DNA of 35,277 nt from an uncultured Planctomycetaceae bacterium (GCA_903885565.1 CAISJI010000092.1:1-35277), one strand, 5' to 3'; counted from the first letter of the stretch, positions 24,346 through 32,509 are shown. Numbers and translations: made by a program. Notes: generated by a model from the sequence alone, not told the origin.

Positions 24346-25980
24346 ATGGGCTCCTTGTGCCTTTGGCTGGCGGTTGTGGCCGCCTGTCTGCTCTGGACTG
24401 CGGCCCTGACAGCCGCCGCCGCCCGCATCCCCCCCACCGGCTGGCGGTTGGTACTGCTGGCCCTCGCCCTGGCGGTGCCGGTGCTCCTGCTGGCTCTCCT
24501 GGTCGCTCCGCTGGTGTTGCTGCAGCGGCCCGGCTGGTGGATGTATGGAGTGTCGGCTTGGCTGGCAGCGATTGGCGGCGGGCTCTGGATCCTCCGCGCG
24601 GGGGCTGCCGAGCGGAGCGTGGCCGACGCCCTGCATGGGTCCGGGGGGGCTGGAGAACCGGTCGCGGCCGGGTGGTGGCCGGTGGGGCTGCTCGCCTTGA
24701 GCCTGCTGGCAGCGAGCGTGGCGCTCGGCACGGTGGCGATCATCGACAACGCCGCGTCGGCCGATCTCGCCCAGCGGCAGCTCGAAGCCCAGTCAAGGCT
24801 GCGTATCCGACTGCCAGTGCCGATTCCTGCCGCAGCCGATGCCCTGCCCCTCTATTTGGAGGCAGCCGGCCTGCTCGAGGACGATCCCGCGCTCACTGCC
24901 GACGACTCACCGCTCCACAACCTTTCCCCCGACGCCTCCGCTCCAGCCAGAGCCGAACTGCTCGGCCGCCATGCCGACGCCCTGGCGGCGTTGCGCAAGG
25001 CGGCCGATGCGGAAGCCTGCGGCGCCAGCGAGCAGTGGCGGGCGGGGGACATGGATACGTTTCTTGAGAGGACAACAGTGCTGCGCCTCTGCGCCCGGTT
25101 CCTGGCGCTGGCTGCCCGACATGAGGCGGCCACGGGTGACATGCAGGGAGCGGTCGCCGACATCGTGCGGCTGCGGCGCATCGCCCGGCACGCAACCGAC
25201 AAGCCGGTGCTCCTCACTGGCGCGGTCGGTCTGGCAATCGACAGTCTCGCGCTCGACACGCTGGCCGATGTTTTGCCTCTGACTCGTCCAGCCGATCGGC
25301 CATTGCTCGCCGGTCCACTGGCCCACCAGCTCACCACTCCCGGAACGAGTCCGACCACGATCCTGATGGGGGAGGAAACGTTTGGCCTGGCCCAGTTTGC
25401 CGAGATGGCAGCTGCCGGGCCGGCAGTGGCGGCAGACCTCGATGAGGCCGCCGCGCCCCTCTACGCGCAGTGGGTGGCGGGCCCGCTCTTTCGGCTCTCT
25501 GTGCTGCCCGATGAACTGGCCGCCTACAGCTCCTGCCTTGAACGATATCAACAGGCGGCGGCGACAGAGAGTCTGGCCGCTCGGCAGCTCCTGGCCCGGG
25601 AAGCCGAAACTTCCGCAGCCGATGGCGGCACGCTGGCCCAGCTGGTGGCTCCCGGTCTGAGCCGTTTCCTTGAGTCTCAGAACCGGTTTGACGCCAAGCG
25701 TGCGGCGGCCACAGTGCTGCTGGCAGCCACGCGGCAGCGGCTGGAGACCGGCACGCTGCCCGACGCGCTCGAAAAGCTCGTGCCCACAGAGCTTGAAGCG
25801 GTGCCGGCCGATTCCTTCCTGGGCGAGCCCGCGACACAGCCCCTGCGGCTTCTGCAGACGACAGGAGAGTGGACCATCTATTCCATCGGCCCCAACGGCA
25901 ACGACGACGGCGGCCCGCTCCCCAAGGGAGCCGAGCCGGCCACCGGCAACGACGACATCGGTCTGAGCATGAAGCGTTAA
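24346..25980 (+). CDS. Membrane protein with large soluble domain, unknown function
   Basis: This 544-residue protein is not recognised by name. Hydrophobic segments at about residues 3-25, 35-60, 65-84 and 110-133 form an N-terminal membrane part. About 400 residues of helical, Ala/Leu-rich soluble domain follow, possibly with repeat-like helical hairpins. The last 40 residues are distinctive: GEWTIYSIGPNGNDDGG, then GNDDIGLSMKR. This WTIYSxGPNGxDDGG form recalls the tails of GspG/pseudopilin-like and other planctomycetal exported proteins, and it reappears in a decayed copy at 26918-27139. AAAGG lies 8 nt upstream of the ATG. It shares a divergent promoter region with cysI and is followed by the BrnTA pair. 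Confidence 0.78.
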   Translation: MGSLCLWLAVVAACLLWTAALTAAAARIPPTGWRLVLLALALAVPVLLLALLVAPLVLLQRPGWWMYGVSAWLAAIGGGLWILRAGAAERSVADALHGSGGAGEPVAAGWWPVGLLALSLLAASVALGTVAIIDNAASADLAQRQLEAQSRLRIRLPVPIPAAADALPLYLEAAGLLEDDPALTADDSPLHNLSPDASAPARAELLGRHADALAALRKAADAEACGASEQWRAGDMDTFLERTTVLRLCARFLALAARHEAATGDMQGAVADIVRLRRIARHATDKPVLLTGAVGLAIDSLALDTLADVLPLTRPADRPLLAGPLAHQLTTPGTSPTTILMGEETFGLAQFAEMAAAGPAVAADLDEAAAPLYAQWVAGPLFRLSVLPDELAAYSSCLERYQQAAATESLAARQLLAREAETSAADGGTLAQLVAPGLSRFLESQNRFDAKRAAATVLLAATRQRLETGTLPDALEKLVPTELEAVPADSFLGEPATQPLRLLQTTGEWTIYSIGPNGNDDGGPLPKGAEPATGNDDIGLSMKR

Positions 25981-26086
25981 AGGCTGTTTTCACAGCGCCG
26001 TGGCTCCTCCATGGGATGGTTGCCTTGCGTTCAGCCAGCCCGATGATCGCCCCAGAAACGCAACCTCCCAATCATCCGGTATAGAA

Positions 26087-26094
26087 AGTATACT
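26087..26094. promoter_or_regulatory. Possible BrnTA promoter/operator
   Basis: AGTATACT is an 8-bp palindrome that includes a TATACT -10-like hexamer. A second TATA (26080-26083) forms a direct repeat with it. It lies 25 nt before the brnT start, the expected place for autoregulation by a ribbon-helix-helix antitoxin. Found by eye. Confidence 0.4.
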
Positions 26095-26119
26095 GAAAAG
26101 GCGCTCTGGAGAGGCTGCC

Positions 26120-26398
26120 GTGGAGTTTGTCTTTGATCCTTCCAAAAGCGCCGCCAACGCCTGCAAACATGGCATCGATTTCGTGGCGGCCCAGGAGATT
26201 TGGCAGGACGAAATGCTGGTGGAGATTCCCGCCCGCACGCTCGACGAGCCGCGCTTACTGGTGGTGGGAAAGATTGATGGCAAACACTGGTCGGCCATCA
26301 TCACGTGTCGGGGATCAGCCATTCGAATCATTTCGGTGCGCCGATCGCGTCCTGAGGAGGTAGAGATCTATGAAACCTGCGAAGAAGATGAAGGCTGA
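26120..26398 (+). CDS. brnT: BrnT-family toxin of a type II toxin-antitoxin system
   Basis: BrnT toxins are small RelE-fold ribonucleases that inhibit translation; they are neutralised by BrnA. The 92-residue protein fits the family: FVFDPSKSAANACKHGIDFVAAQEIW near the N-terminus, a DEPRLLVVGKIDGKHWSAII central strand pair, and the catalytic-side signature IRIISVRRSRPEEVEIYE. The GTG at 26120 has GGAGAGG a few bases upstream and starts the conserved region; the longer open frame upstream is not conserved. It overlaps the brnA start by 29 bp, giving the usual toxin-first order and probable translational coupling. A palindromic promoter-like site precedes it. Confidence 0.9.
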   Translation: MEFVFDPSKSAANACKHGIDFVAAQEIWQDEMLVEIPARTLDEPRLLVVGKIDGKHWSAIITCRGSAIRIISVRRSRPEEVEIYETCEEDEG

Positions 26399-26624
26399 TT
26401 CGTTCGACCGCACCTTTGACTCAGGCGGGGATGTCAGCAGCAGCCTTGAACTCAGCGGTGCCCGCCGGCCCCTGCGACAGCAGCGACGGGTGAATGTCGA
26501 TTTTCCAGTCTGGATGATCGACTCCCTCGATCGGGAAGCAGAACGGCTGGGGGTCACCCGGCAATCGATCATCAAAGTCTGGCTGGCGGAAAGGCTCGCT
26601 TTGGCTCCTCATGCCGGGCACTGA
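26370..26624 (+). CDS. brnA: BrnA-family antitoxin
   Basis: This 84-residue protein is basic and polar at the N-terminus and has a C-terminal ribbon-helix-helix: the strand RRVNVDFPVWMIDSLDREAERLGV, then the helix TRQSIIKVWLAERL (about residues 39-76). This matches BrnA antitoxins, which dimerise, bind BrnT and repress the operon. The ATG at 26370 has a strong GAGGAGG about 9 nt upstream, inside the 3' end of brnT. The N-terminal half (about residues 5-35) is less conserved and probably wraps the toxin. No other partner is needed, so the pair looks complete and intact. Confidence 0.87.
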   Translation: MKPAKKMKADSFDRTFDSGGDVSSSLELSGARRPLRQQRRVNVDFPVWMIDSLDREAERLGVTRQSIIKVWLAERLALAPHAGH

Positions 26625-26786
26625 GATTTTTCTGCAGGCCACTGCTGAATGCCGAAAAGGGCTTCTGCGAGTGATCCTTTCCTCACTTTTTGGGGAAAAA
26701 GAAATCCCTGACACGTTTCCACAGCCATTGAGACAAATCGGGCCAGGGTATGTCCCCTTGAGGAGGACACCCTACGGAGGCAGCTG

Positions 26787-27005
26787 GTGGCCGATCCTCT
26801 CGCTCAGGCGCTCGCGGCAGGAAACCCTGCTGCTTTTGCGGAACTGTACGACCGGCTGGCAACGCGGCTGCTGAGAACAGCTCGCCGGATGGGCTGCCCT
26901 GCGCCGGAGGCGGCTGACGTTTTCGTCCGCAGAAAACAAAAAATACCGACAGCACCCCCGGTTCTGCAGCTCCGGCCGATGCCGATGGCCCCCAGACGGC
27001 GCTGA
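26787..27005 (+). pseudogene. Truncated ECF sigma-factor start
   Basis: A GTG at 26787 with an excellent GGAGG 6 nt upstream opens a 72-residue frame. Residues 2-46 or so (ADPLAQALAAGNPAAF, then AELYDRLATRLLRTARR) look like the beginning of a sigma-70 ECF region 2: start helix, YDRLATRLLRTARRMG, and PEAADVFV in place of the usual DAEDAVQDVFV. After that the frame runs into unrelated basic sequence and stops; region 2.3-2.4 and all of region 4 are missing. It is therefore a decapitated sigma gene fused to the remnant described at 26918-27139. It may still be translated but should not direct RNA polymerase. Confidence 0.7.
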
Positions 27006-27139
27006 AACTCAAGCAACTTGAGGGCGTGTGGACCGTTTACTCGGTGGGCCCCAACGGCAACGATGACGGCGGCCCGCCGCCCGACGGAACCGAGCCAGAC
27101 CTTGGCAATGATGACATCGGTCTCACGTTGCAGCGGTAA
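26918..27139 (+). pseudogene. Decayed C-terminal remnant of a paralogue of the 24346-25980 gene
   Basis: In a different frame from the sigma fragment and overlapping its end, this stretch is open from 26918 to a TAA at 27137-27139. It encodes KQLEGVWTVYSVGPNGNDDGG, then GNDDIGLTLQR. This is a close copy of the last 40 residues of the membrane protein ending at 25980 (GEWTIYSIGPNGNDDGG, then GNDDIGLSMKR). No start codon, ribosome-binding site or upstream part of the paralogue is present. The simplest reading is a deletion that joined the 5' end of a sigma gene to the 3' end of a membrane-protein gene. Confidence 0.72.
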
Positions 27140-27173
27140 GGATCTGGGCCGCAGTGAGGAGCCGGAGTCTTCC

Positions 27174-29921
27174 ATGCTGGGAAATCGCAGGCTGGTGTGG
27201 AGCGGGCCGGCAGCCCTGCTGTGGTGTCTGACGCTAGCTCCTCTGGCCCCGGCAGCCCCGCGGCCGAATGTCGTGATCATCGTCACCGACGACCATGGCT
27301 ACGGTGACATCGGCTGGAACAACCCCGCAGTCAAAACGCCCCATCTCGATCGGCTCGCGGCAGACGGAGCCCGGCTCGAGCGGATGGTGGTCAATCCGAT
27401 CTGCAGCGTGACGCGGGCAGCACTCCTCACGGGTCTGGCCACCGCCAGAACCGGTGTCAACAACTCCAGCGGCCTCGATCTCAAATACAGAATCCTGCCG
27501 CAGGCCTTCCACGACGCCGGCTATCAAACCTGGATGTGCGGCAAGTGGCATCTCGGCGGCCCGGAGGATTCGCAGCGGAGCGGCCCGCAGTATCTTCCCC
27601 AGGCCCGTGGCTTCGATTCCTTCTATGGCCTCCTCGGCGGCGCCATCGACTACACCACGCACGAGCGGAAAGAGACCGGCCAACTCGACTGGCAGCGCAA
27701 CGGCCAGCCGATCAGGGAGGAGGGCTTTTCCACCGATCTCCTTGCCGACGAGGCGAGCCGGTTGGTGCGGGGGCGGCAGAAGCAGCAGCCGTTTCTGCTC
27801 TATCTGGCATTCAACGCCGTCCATGGCCCGCTCGCCCCACCCCCTTCGGCCCCTACCTTAAGCAAACGGGACCGGCGGCCGTTGCTATTGGCCAATCTGA
27901 CCCATCTCGATGCGGCCCTTGGGCGGGTGCTGGCCACGCTCGATGCCGAGGGACTGCGCAACGACACGCTCGTCTTCTTCTGTGGCGACAACGGCGGGCA
28001 GCTCAATCAAGGCGCCTCCAACGGCACGCTGCGGGGGGAAAAGGGGGGCACATTTGAAGGGGGCATCCGCGTGCCGGCCGCGATCCGCTGGCCGGGGCAG
28101 ATCAAAGCGGGGCAGGTAAGCCGGCAACTGATGGCGGCGATGGACCTGCTGCCGACACTCTGCGCTGCGGCGGGAGTGGCCACGGGGATCGGCGAACCGC
28201 TCGACGGCGTCAATCTCTGGCCGGCTCTCACCACAGGCCGAGTGGAAAAGCATCCCCCGTTTGTGATGGGAAACAAGGATGTCGCCTGTTTCAGCGAGCC
28301 TTGGAAGCTGGTGGTGCCGCCGGGGGGCGAGGCTCCGCTGCTCTTCGACATTCAGGCCGATCCGGCCGAGTCGCGCGATCTTGCCGCCGCGCATCCAGAG
28401 ATTGTGGCGACGCTCGAGCGTGAGATCGCTGCAGTCAGAGGGCCCGGGGGCAAAGGGGGCAATCGCAAGCCGGAAGGGGGCACCAAAGGAAAGAAGCGGG
28501 GCGGCACGGGCGGAAAGGCGTCCGCTGACAACGCCCCACCTGCCTCCAGCGCTGCGCCAGCATCCCAATCAAAAACAGCCGGCCGCCCTCCCAACGTGGT
28601 CTTCATCCTCGCCGACGATCTCGGCTGGCGCGACACCGGGTTTGCCGGAAATCGATTTGCGGAAACGCCCCGGCTCGACCGCCTCGCGCGGGAGGGGGTC
28701 GTGTTTCGGCAGGCCTATGCGAGCGCCCCCAACTGCGCTCCGACGCGGGCCTGCCTGCTCACCGGCCAATACACGCCCCGGCATGGCGTGTACACCGTGG
28801 TCGACGAGCGCCACGATCCAGGGCAGCCGGCGCATCAGGTGATCGCCGCCACGAGCCAGGCGGCGCTGCCTGAATCGGCCGTCACGATCGCCACGCTGCT
28901 GAAATCAAAGGGCTATGCCACCGGCTGCTATGGGATGTGGAATCTGGGTCGCGGCCGCAGCGGCCCCGGCTCTCCCCTCGGGCAGGGCTTTGATGTCTAC
29001 CAGCAGCCGCGCGATCTGGGATTTGCGCAGAATACCTATCGGGATGAGGCGGGCCGCTATCTCGTCAACGAACTGACATCTGCGGCGCTTGAGTTTGTCG
29101 AAACGCATCGCCAGCAGCCCTTTTTTCTCTATCTGGCGACGCACGATGTGCATGCTCCTCTCGATCCCCAGCCGGACTTGCTGGAAAAATATCAGCGGAA
29201 GCTCAAGAGCCAGTCGCAGGGTGCCACCACCTCGGCCGACGATCCCGCCTACGCCGCCACGATCGAGGCGCTCGACACGGCGATCGGAACACTCCTCGAT
29301 CGGCTGACCGCGTGGGGGCTGGCTGAGAACACGCTGGTGGTGTTCACCAGCGACAATGGCGGCACTCCCGAATACACGCTCCCGCTCAACGGCAGCAAGG
29401 GCACGCTCTATGAAGGGGGCCTGCGGGTCCCCTGCGTCGCTTGGGGCGCGGGAGTTGTTCATCCCGGTCGCACCACCGACGAGCCGATCCTGAGCATGGA
29501 CTGGTATCCCACGCTGGCGGCGTTGGCTGGGGCAGAGCTTCCAAAAAACGTTGCCGTTGATGGCCAGAATCTGATGCCAATCCTGGCCGACACCGGCCCG
29601 CTCGAGCGGCCGGCGGTGTTTTGGCATTTCCCTTGTTACGTTGGCCGGGGCGAGCCCTCGAGCGCTGTGCGGATGGGCGAATTCAAGCTGATCGAGAAAT
29701 TCGGCTCCCGCACGGTTGAACTCTACAACCTCCGCGACGATCCGGGCGAAGCGCACGATCTGTCGCAGTCCCAGCCCGCGCTGGCCAAAAGGCTGGCCAC
29801 CTCCCTGCGGGCCTGGCAGCAGGGGATCCGTGCTCCCCGGCCCGAGACGTCCAACCCCGCGTACGATCCCGCCACACAGCGCCGCGAATATCGTAAGCGG
29901 CCGGCCGAACGAGGTTCCTGA
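27174..29921 (+). CDS. Tandem (two-domain) sulfatase
   Basis: This single 915-residue exported polypeptide has a signal peptide (about residues 8-28) and two sulfatase domains, which hydrolyse sulfate esters such as those on algal polysaccharides. Domain 1 (about 30-425) has the metal Asp pair at 39-40, CSVTR at 77-81 where CxPxR is expected for formylglycine formation, GKWHLG at 123-128 and GDNGG at 271-275. A Gly/Lys/Ala/Ser-rich linker covers about 423-472. Domain 2 (about 473-905) has DD at 481-482, canonical CAPTR at 521-525, GMWNLG at 587-592 where GKWHLG is expected, and a later SDNGG. The ATG at 27174 has GGAG 6 nt upstream. Each domain keeps the motif the other has lost. No maturase gene is in view. 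Confidence 0.92.
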   Translation: MLGNRRLVWSGPAALLWCLTLAPLAPAAPRPNVVIIVTDDHGYGDIGWNNPAVKTPHLDRLAADGARLERMVVNPICSVTRAALLTGLATARTGVNNSSGLDLKYRILPQAFHDAGYQTWMCGKWHLGGPEDSQRSGPQYLPQARGFDSFYGLLGGAIDYTTHERKETGQLDWQRNGQPIREEGFSTDLLADEASRLVRGRQKQQPFLLYLAFNAVHGPLAPPPSAPTLSKRDRRPLLLANLTHLDAALGRVLATLDAEGLRNDTLVFFCGDNGGQLNQGASNGTLRGEKGGTFEGGIRVPAAIRWPGQIKAGQVSRQLMAAMDLLPTLCAAAGVATGIGEPLDGVNLWPALTTGRVEKHPPFVMGNKDVACFSEPWKLVVPPGGEAPLLFDIQADPAESRDLAAAHPEIVATLEREIAAVRGPGGKGGNRKPEGGTKGKKRGGTGGKASADNAPPASSAAPASQSKTAGRPPNVVFILADDLGWRDTGFAGNRFAETPRLDRLAREGVVFRQAYASAPNCAPTRACLLTGQYTPRHGVYTVVDERHDPGQPAHQVIAATSQAALPESAVTIATLLKSKGYATGCYGMWNLGRGRSGPGSPLGQGFDVYQQPRDLGFAQNTYRDEAGRYLVNELTSAALEFVETHRQQPFFLYLATHDVHAPLDPQPDLLEKYQRKLKSQSQGATTSADDPAYAATIEALDTAIGTLLDRLTAWGLAENTLVVFTSDNGGTPEYTLPLNGSKGTLYEGGLRVPCVAWGAGVVHPGRTTDEPILSMDWYPTLAALAGAELPKNVAVDGQNLMPILADTGPLERPAVFWHFPCYVGRGEPSSAVRMGEFKLIEKFGSRTVELYNLRDDPGEAHDLSQSQPALAKRLATSLRAWQQGIRAPRPETSNPAYDPATQRREYRKRPAERGS

Positions 29922-29967
29922 CTCGTTCTGCCCCGGGTGGCACGGTGGCGGAACCGCCCCCGTTCTT

Positions 29968-29993
29968 TGCTGGCCGCACCGCCTGCGGCAGCA
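29968..29993 (+). terminator. Hairpin after the sulfatase gene
   Basis: TGCTGGCCGCA (29968-29978) pairs with TGCGGCAGCA (29984-29993) with one bulged G and a 5-nt loop. A second small dyad, GGCGG-AA-CCGCC (29947-29958), lies just upstream. Both are within 75 nt of the stop codon, so termination of the sulfatase transcript is likely. Confidence 0.5.
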
Positions 29994-30039
29994 CGACGGC
30001 CGGAAAAGGGGCTTCACAGGACCTCGGATTCGTGGAAGT

Positions 30040-30045
30040 TACAAT
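30040..30045 (+). promoter_or_regulatory. Possible -10 box for the 30098 gene
   Basis: TACAAT in GGAAGTTACAATCC stands about 52 nt before the ATG at 30098. The only -35-like match, TTCACA at 30013-30018, is 21 nt away, which is too far for a standard promoter. Confidence 0.3.
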
Positions 30046-30097
30046 CCTCCGGATCCCATTCGACTCAGGACGAACCCCGGCGCCCTTCGCTTCCACC

Positions 30098-30862
30098 ATG
30101 CATTCCTCAGCTTTTTGCGTGTCTGATCTGAATGATACCCATGCTGGAAACACCGTGTTTGTTGCTGGGGCCGGGCCTCAGTTGGCGGCCGCGTCTCCTG
30201 AACAACTGCGGCAGCTTGAGTCGAAGCCCGTTATCGGGGTCAACAAGGTTTTCTACCGCCTTCGGACTCGCTATTTTCTCTCAGCCTACATTGGCGAAAT
30301 CATGCTCGCGATCCGACGGATTCCGAACGCCACGCTCCTCCACATGAGGCCTGCTGTTTCGCCTCCCCTACTCCCCGGCATCAACGCTTTGCGACGAGTG
30401 ACTTTTGAACTGGGCATGCCGCTGCCACGTCACCTTGAGAAAGCCCAGCCGACCCTTCTTACACGACTCAATGTCGCGCTGGCGGCAACCCACCTCGCGT
30501 ACATCATGGGGGCAAAGCGGATCGTTTTTATTGGCGTGGAGCAACGCAACCAGCTCCATTTCTGGCACTTCGACGAACACTGCCGCGGATTGATTCGCGA
30601 CGACGTCATCTCACGGGGCGATCCGGACATCCTGCGTATCGATCACCCATACGCCTCACTTACCCACGACCTTGAGGCATTGGATCGACCCGCCGCAGAC
30701 TGCATGAAGCCCTTCTATTCCGTCGACCACACGCCGACGTTTGCGGCGTACTTCGATATCCTGCGCAGGACTGGTGTCGATGTAGTCGCCACAACCGCGG
30801 AAAGCGTGGTCGCCGATGCCGGCGCACGGGTCGTAGCCTTAGATGACATCCTCGCGACATAA
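30098..30862 (+). CDS. GT42/DUF115 (Maf)-like protein, possible nonulosonic-acid transferase
   Basis: This 254-residue protein is not firmly assigned. Its N-terminal TVFVAGAGPQL (19-29) followed by VIGVNKVFYR (45-54), and LNVALAATHLAYIMGAKRIVFIGVEQ (124-149), match the layout of two related groups: DUF115 proteins (Maf factors, MptE-like) and GT42 sialyltransferases of the Campylobacter Cst type, which open with an AGxGPSL nucleotide loop. The neighbouring CMP-sugar synthetase and NeuB genes make a CMP-nonulosonate-using transferase the attractive reading. A Gln/His/Phe-rich segment (QLHFWHFDEH, 152-161) could lie at the active site. There is no signal peptide. The start is uncertain (ATG 30098; GTG 30119 possible). 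It converges with the fused synthetase gene, 18 bp apart. Base composition looks less G+C-rich than the sulfatase upstream. Confidence 0.55.
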   Translation: MHSSAFCVSDLNDTHAGNTVFVAGAGPQLAAASPEQLRQLESKPVIGVNKVFYRLRTRYFLSAYIGEIMLAIRRIPNATLLHMRPAVSPPLLPGINALRRVTFELGMPLPRHLEKAQPTLLTRLNVALAATHLAYIMGAKRIVFIGVEQRNQLHFWHFDEHCRGLIRDDVISRGDPDILRIDHPYASLTHDLEALDRPAADCMKPFYSVDHTPTFAAYFDILRRTGVDVVATTAESVVADAGARVVALDDILAT

Positions 30863-30880
30863 GGGTCATCCGCGGGCTGC

Positions 30881-32509
30881 CTACCGGCGTGGCCCCTCGA
30901 TAACCTCCCGCATCTTGGCTGCGACAAACGCATTTCCACCAGCCAGCGAGAAATGCCGACAGAAGTCGCTGACCGCTTTCCGGCATTTCCGGGATGCGGC
31001 AGCCTGAATCGTCCGCAGGAGGTCAGCGTCCTGCACATCTGCGGCGCAGCCGGCGTAGGTGATGCAGGATGCCACCTCACCGACAATATGCTCCTGCTCG
31101 CGTCGGCTGTGTGCAATGATGACAGAAGGCACGCCGATGTGTGCCACCTGCATCATGGTCTGTCCTGCCGACCCTATGAAGAGATCGGCTCCCGCAACCG
31201 TGCCGAAGAAATCAGGCCCGATCGGCTGTTCCACCAATCGGTTGCCGGACGGCAGGACCGTATCTTGACACCGCCGAATCGTGTTGGAAAAGACCTGAAT
31301 TTCTATGGCCGAAAAAGCCGAATCGATCAGCGGCACAACCCGTTGGCGAAGCTGCGAAGGATCAGTCCCGCCAAAAAAGACAACGATGCGTCTCATGTCT
31401 TCGCGAAACTGAAAGCGGTTCTCCCACGGCGCCAGAACCTTTCCGGTAACCGCGCAGCAAGGGCCATGCGCGACCGCAAGATCTGTCGGCTCGTCCGGTA
31501 GAGTTCGATAGAGGCTATTAAACGTGTAGTCGGCTGATGTAACCGGCCGTGACTCGAAGACAAAGACCGTGTTCCCGTTCGCCTGAAACCGAGCCACCAC
31601 ATCCGCCTCAACGTCAAGCGCGTCGAGCACCACGACCGAGTCGCGACACTCAGGGAGATCGAGTTTGTCGACTGAGAGGTAGCTACGATGCTCGGCCTCA
31701 AGCATATGACGCTCAACACCATCCCCCTGATAGACAAGAAACTGCTGTGGGAGATCGGCGAACCACTTGGCGATCTCCAGACAACGGTGGATGTGGCCCG
31801 TACCGACTATGCGATTGCAGATGGCGACGAACAGGAGCGTGCGGCGACTCTGGATCGCCTCACCGATGCGCCAATCGAGCCCGTCGTCGATATCGAGGCT
31901 TTCTTCGCGTGGAATTTCAATGAACAGCGGTTGATCGCTAAACCGGCTGCCGGTACGCATGAGGTGCTCCATCCTCGTGGCGGTAAAGGCCCCGCTCTCT
32001 CGCAGCAGAAAACCTTTGGAATACTGCGTGTTGACACGCTCATCGAACAACCGCACTGCGCCCGAATCGCCCTCCGCCTGACTCCAGAAAAACCCGTGCG
32101 CCCTGACTGCCGCCACAATGCTGCCAGCACCACTCGAATGGACTGCGTTGAGCAGTTTCCGCGCCGTGGCTGGGGAGAGGAGCGGACAGGTGCATTGCAC
32201 AAGGGCGAGGTACTGCGTCGGGAGAATCTGCGTAGCCGCGACGTACTGCGCGACCTCATCGAGCGTTACCGCATCGCCGGCCAGTTCCGGCGGCCGGAGT
32301 AGAAACCGTGCCGCCGGATAGGCGGACATCAGATCCTGAACGCGCAGATCGTCGCTCGAAACGAGTATCTCGACCTCCCCTGCAAACTGCGACCACAGCG
32401 CGAGTGACCACTCGATAAGCGGCCTGCCGGCAAAGAGGCTGACGTTCTTTCCTGGAAGTCTTTTGGAGTCCCGGCGGGCCGGAATGACCAGCGTACAGAC
32501 TGCGCTCAT
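30881..32509 (-). CDS. CMP-nonulosonate synthetase fused to PseG-like hydrolase domain
   Basis: This 542-residue protein has two domains. Residues about 1-215 are an acylneuraminate cytidylyltransferase (NeuA/PseF/LegF type): VIPARRDSKRLPGKN, LVQCTCPLLSP and SLDIDDGLDW, which activates a nonulosonic acid with CTP. Residues about 220-542 resemble PseG/SpsG: VGTGHIHRCLEIA (the G-x-GH-x2-R loop with the catalytic His), IVVFFGGTDPSQL and the late IGSAGQTMMQVAHIGVPSVIIAHSRREQ. PseG removes UDP from the sugar that the PseI synthase then uses. The ATG at 32509 starts the first domain; a GTG at 32605 overlapping neuB by 17 bp is possible. It is in the minus-strand run pyruvyl transferase, neuB, this gene. 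Confidence 0.85.
   Translation of the reverse strand: MSAVCTLVIPARRDSKRLPGKNVSLFAGRPLIEWSLALWSQFAGEVEILVSSDDLRVQDLMSAYPAARFLLRPPELAGDAVTLDEVAQYVAATQILPTQYLALVQCTCPLLSPATARKLLNAVHSSGAGSIVAAVRAHGFFWSQAEGDSGAVRLFDERVNTQYSKGFLLRESGAFTATRMEHLMRTGSRFSDQPLFIEIPREESLDIDDGLDWRIGEAIQSRRTLLFVAICNRIVGTGHIHRCLEIAKWFADLPQQFLVYQGDGVERHMLEAEHRSYLSVDKLDLPECRDSVVVLDALDVEADVVARFQANGNTVFVFESRPVTSADYTFNSLYRTLPDEPTDLAVAHGPCCAVTGKVLAPWENRFQFREDMRRIVVFFGGTDPSQLRQRVVPLIDSAFSAIEIQVFSNTIRRCQDTVLPSGNRLVEQPIGPDFFGTVAGADLFIGSAGQTMMQVAHIGVPSVIIAHSRREQEHIVGEVASCITYAGCAADVQDADLLRTIQAAASRKCRKAVSDFCRHFSLAGGNAFVAAKMREVIEGPRR

Noticed and set aside
27018-27173. Upstream extension of the sulfatase frame
   Set aside because: It overlaps the paralogue tail in another frame and encodes no signal peptide; the ATG at 27174 has a ribosome-binding site and starts the signal peptide.
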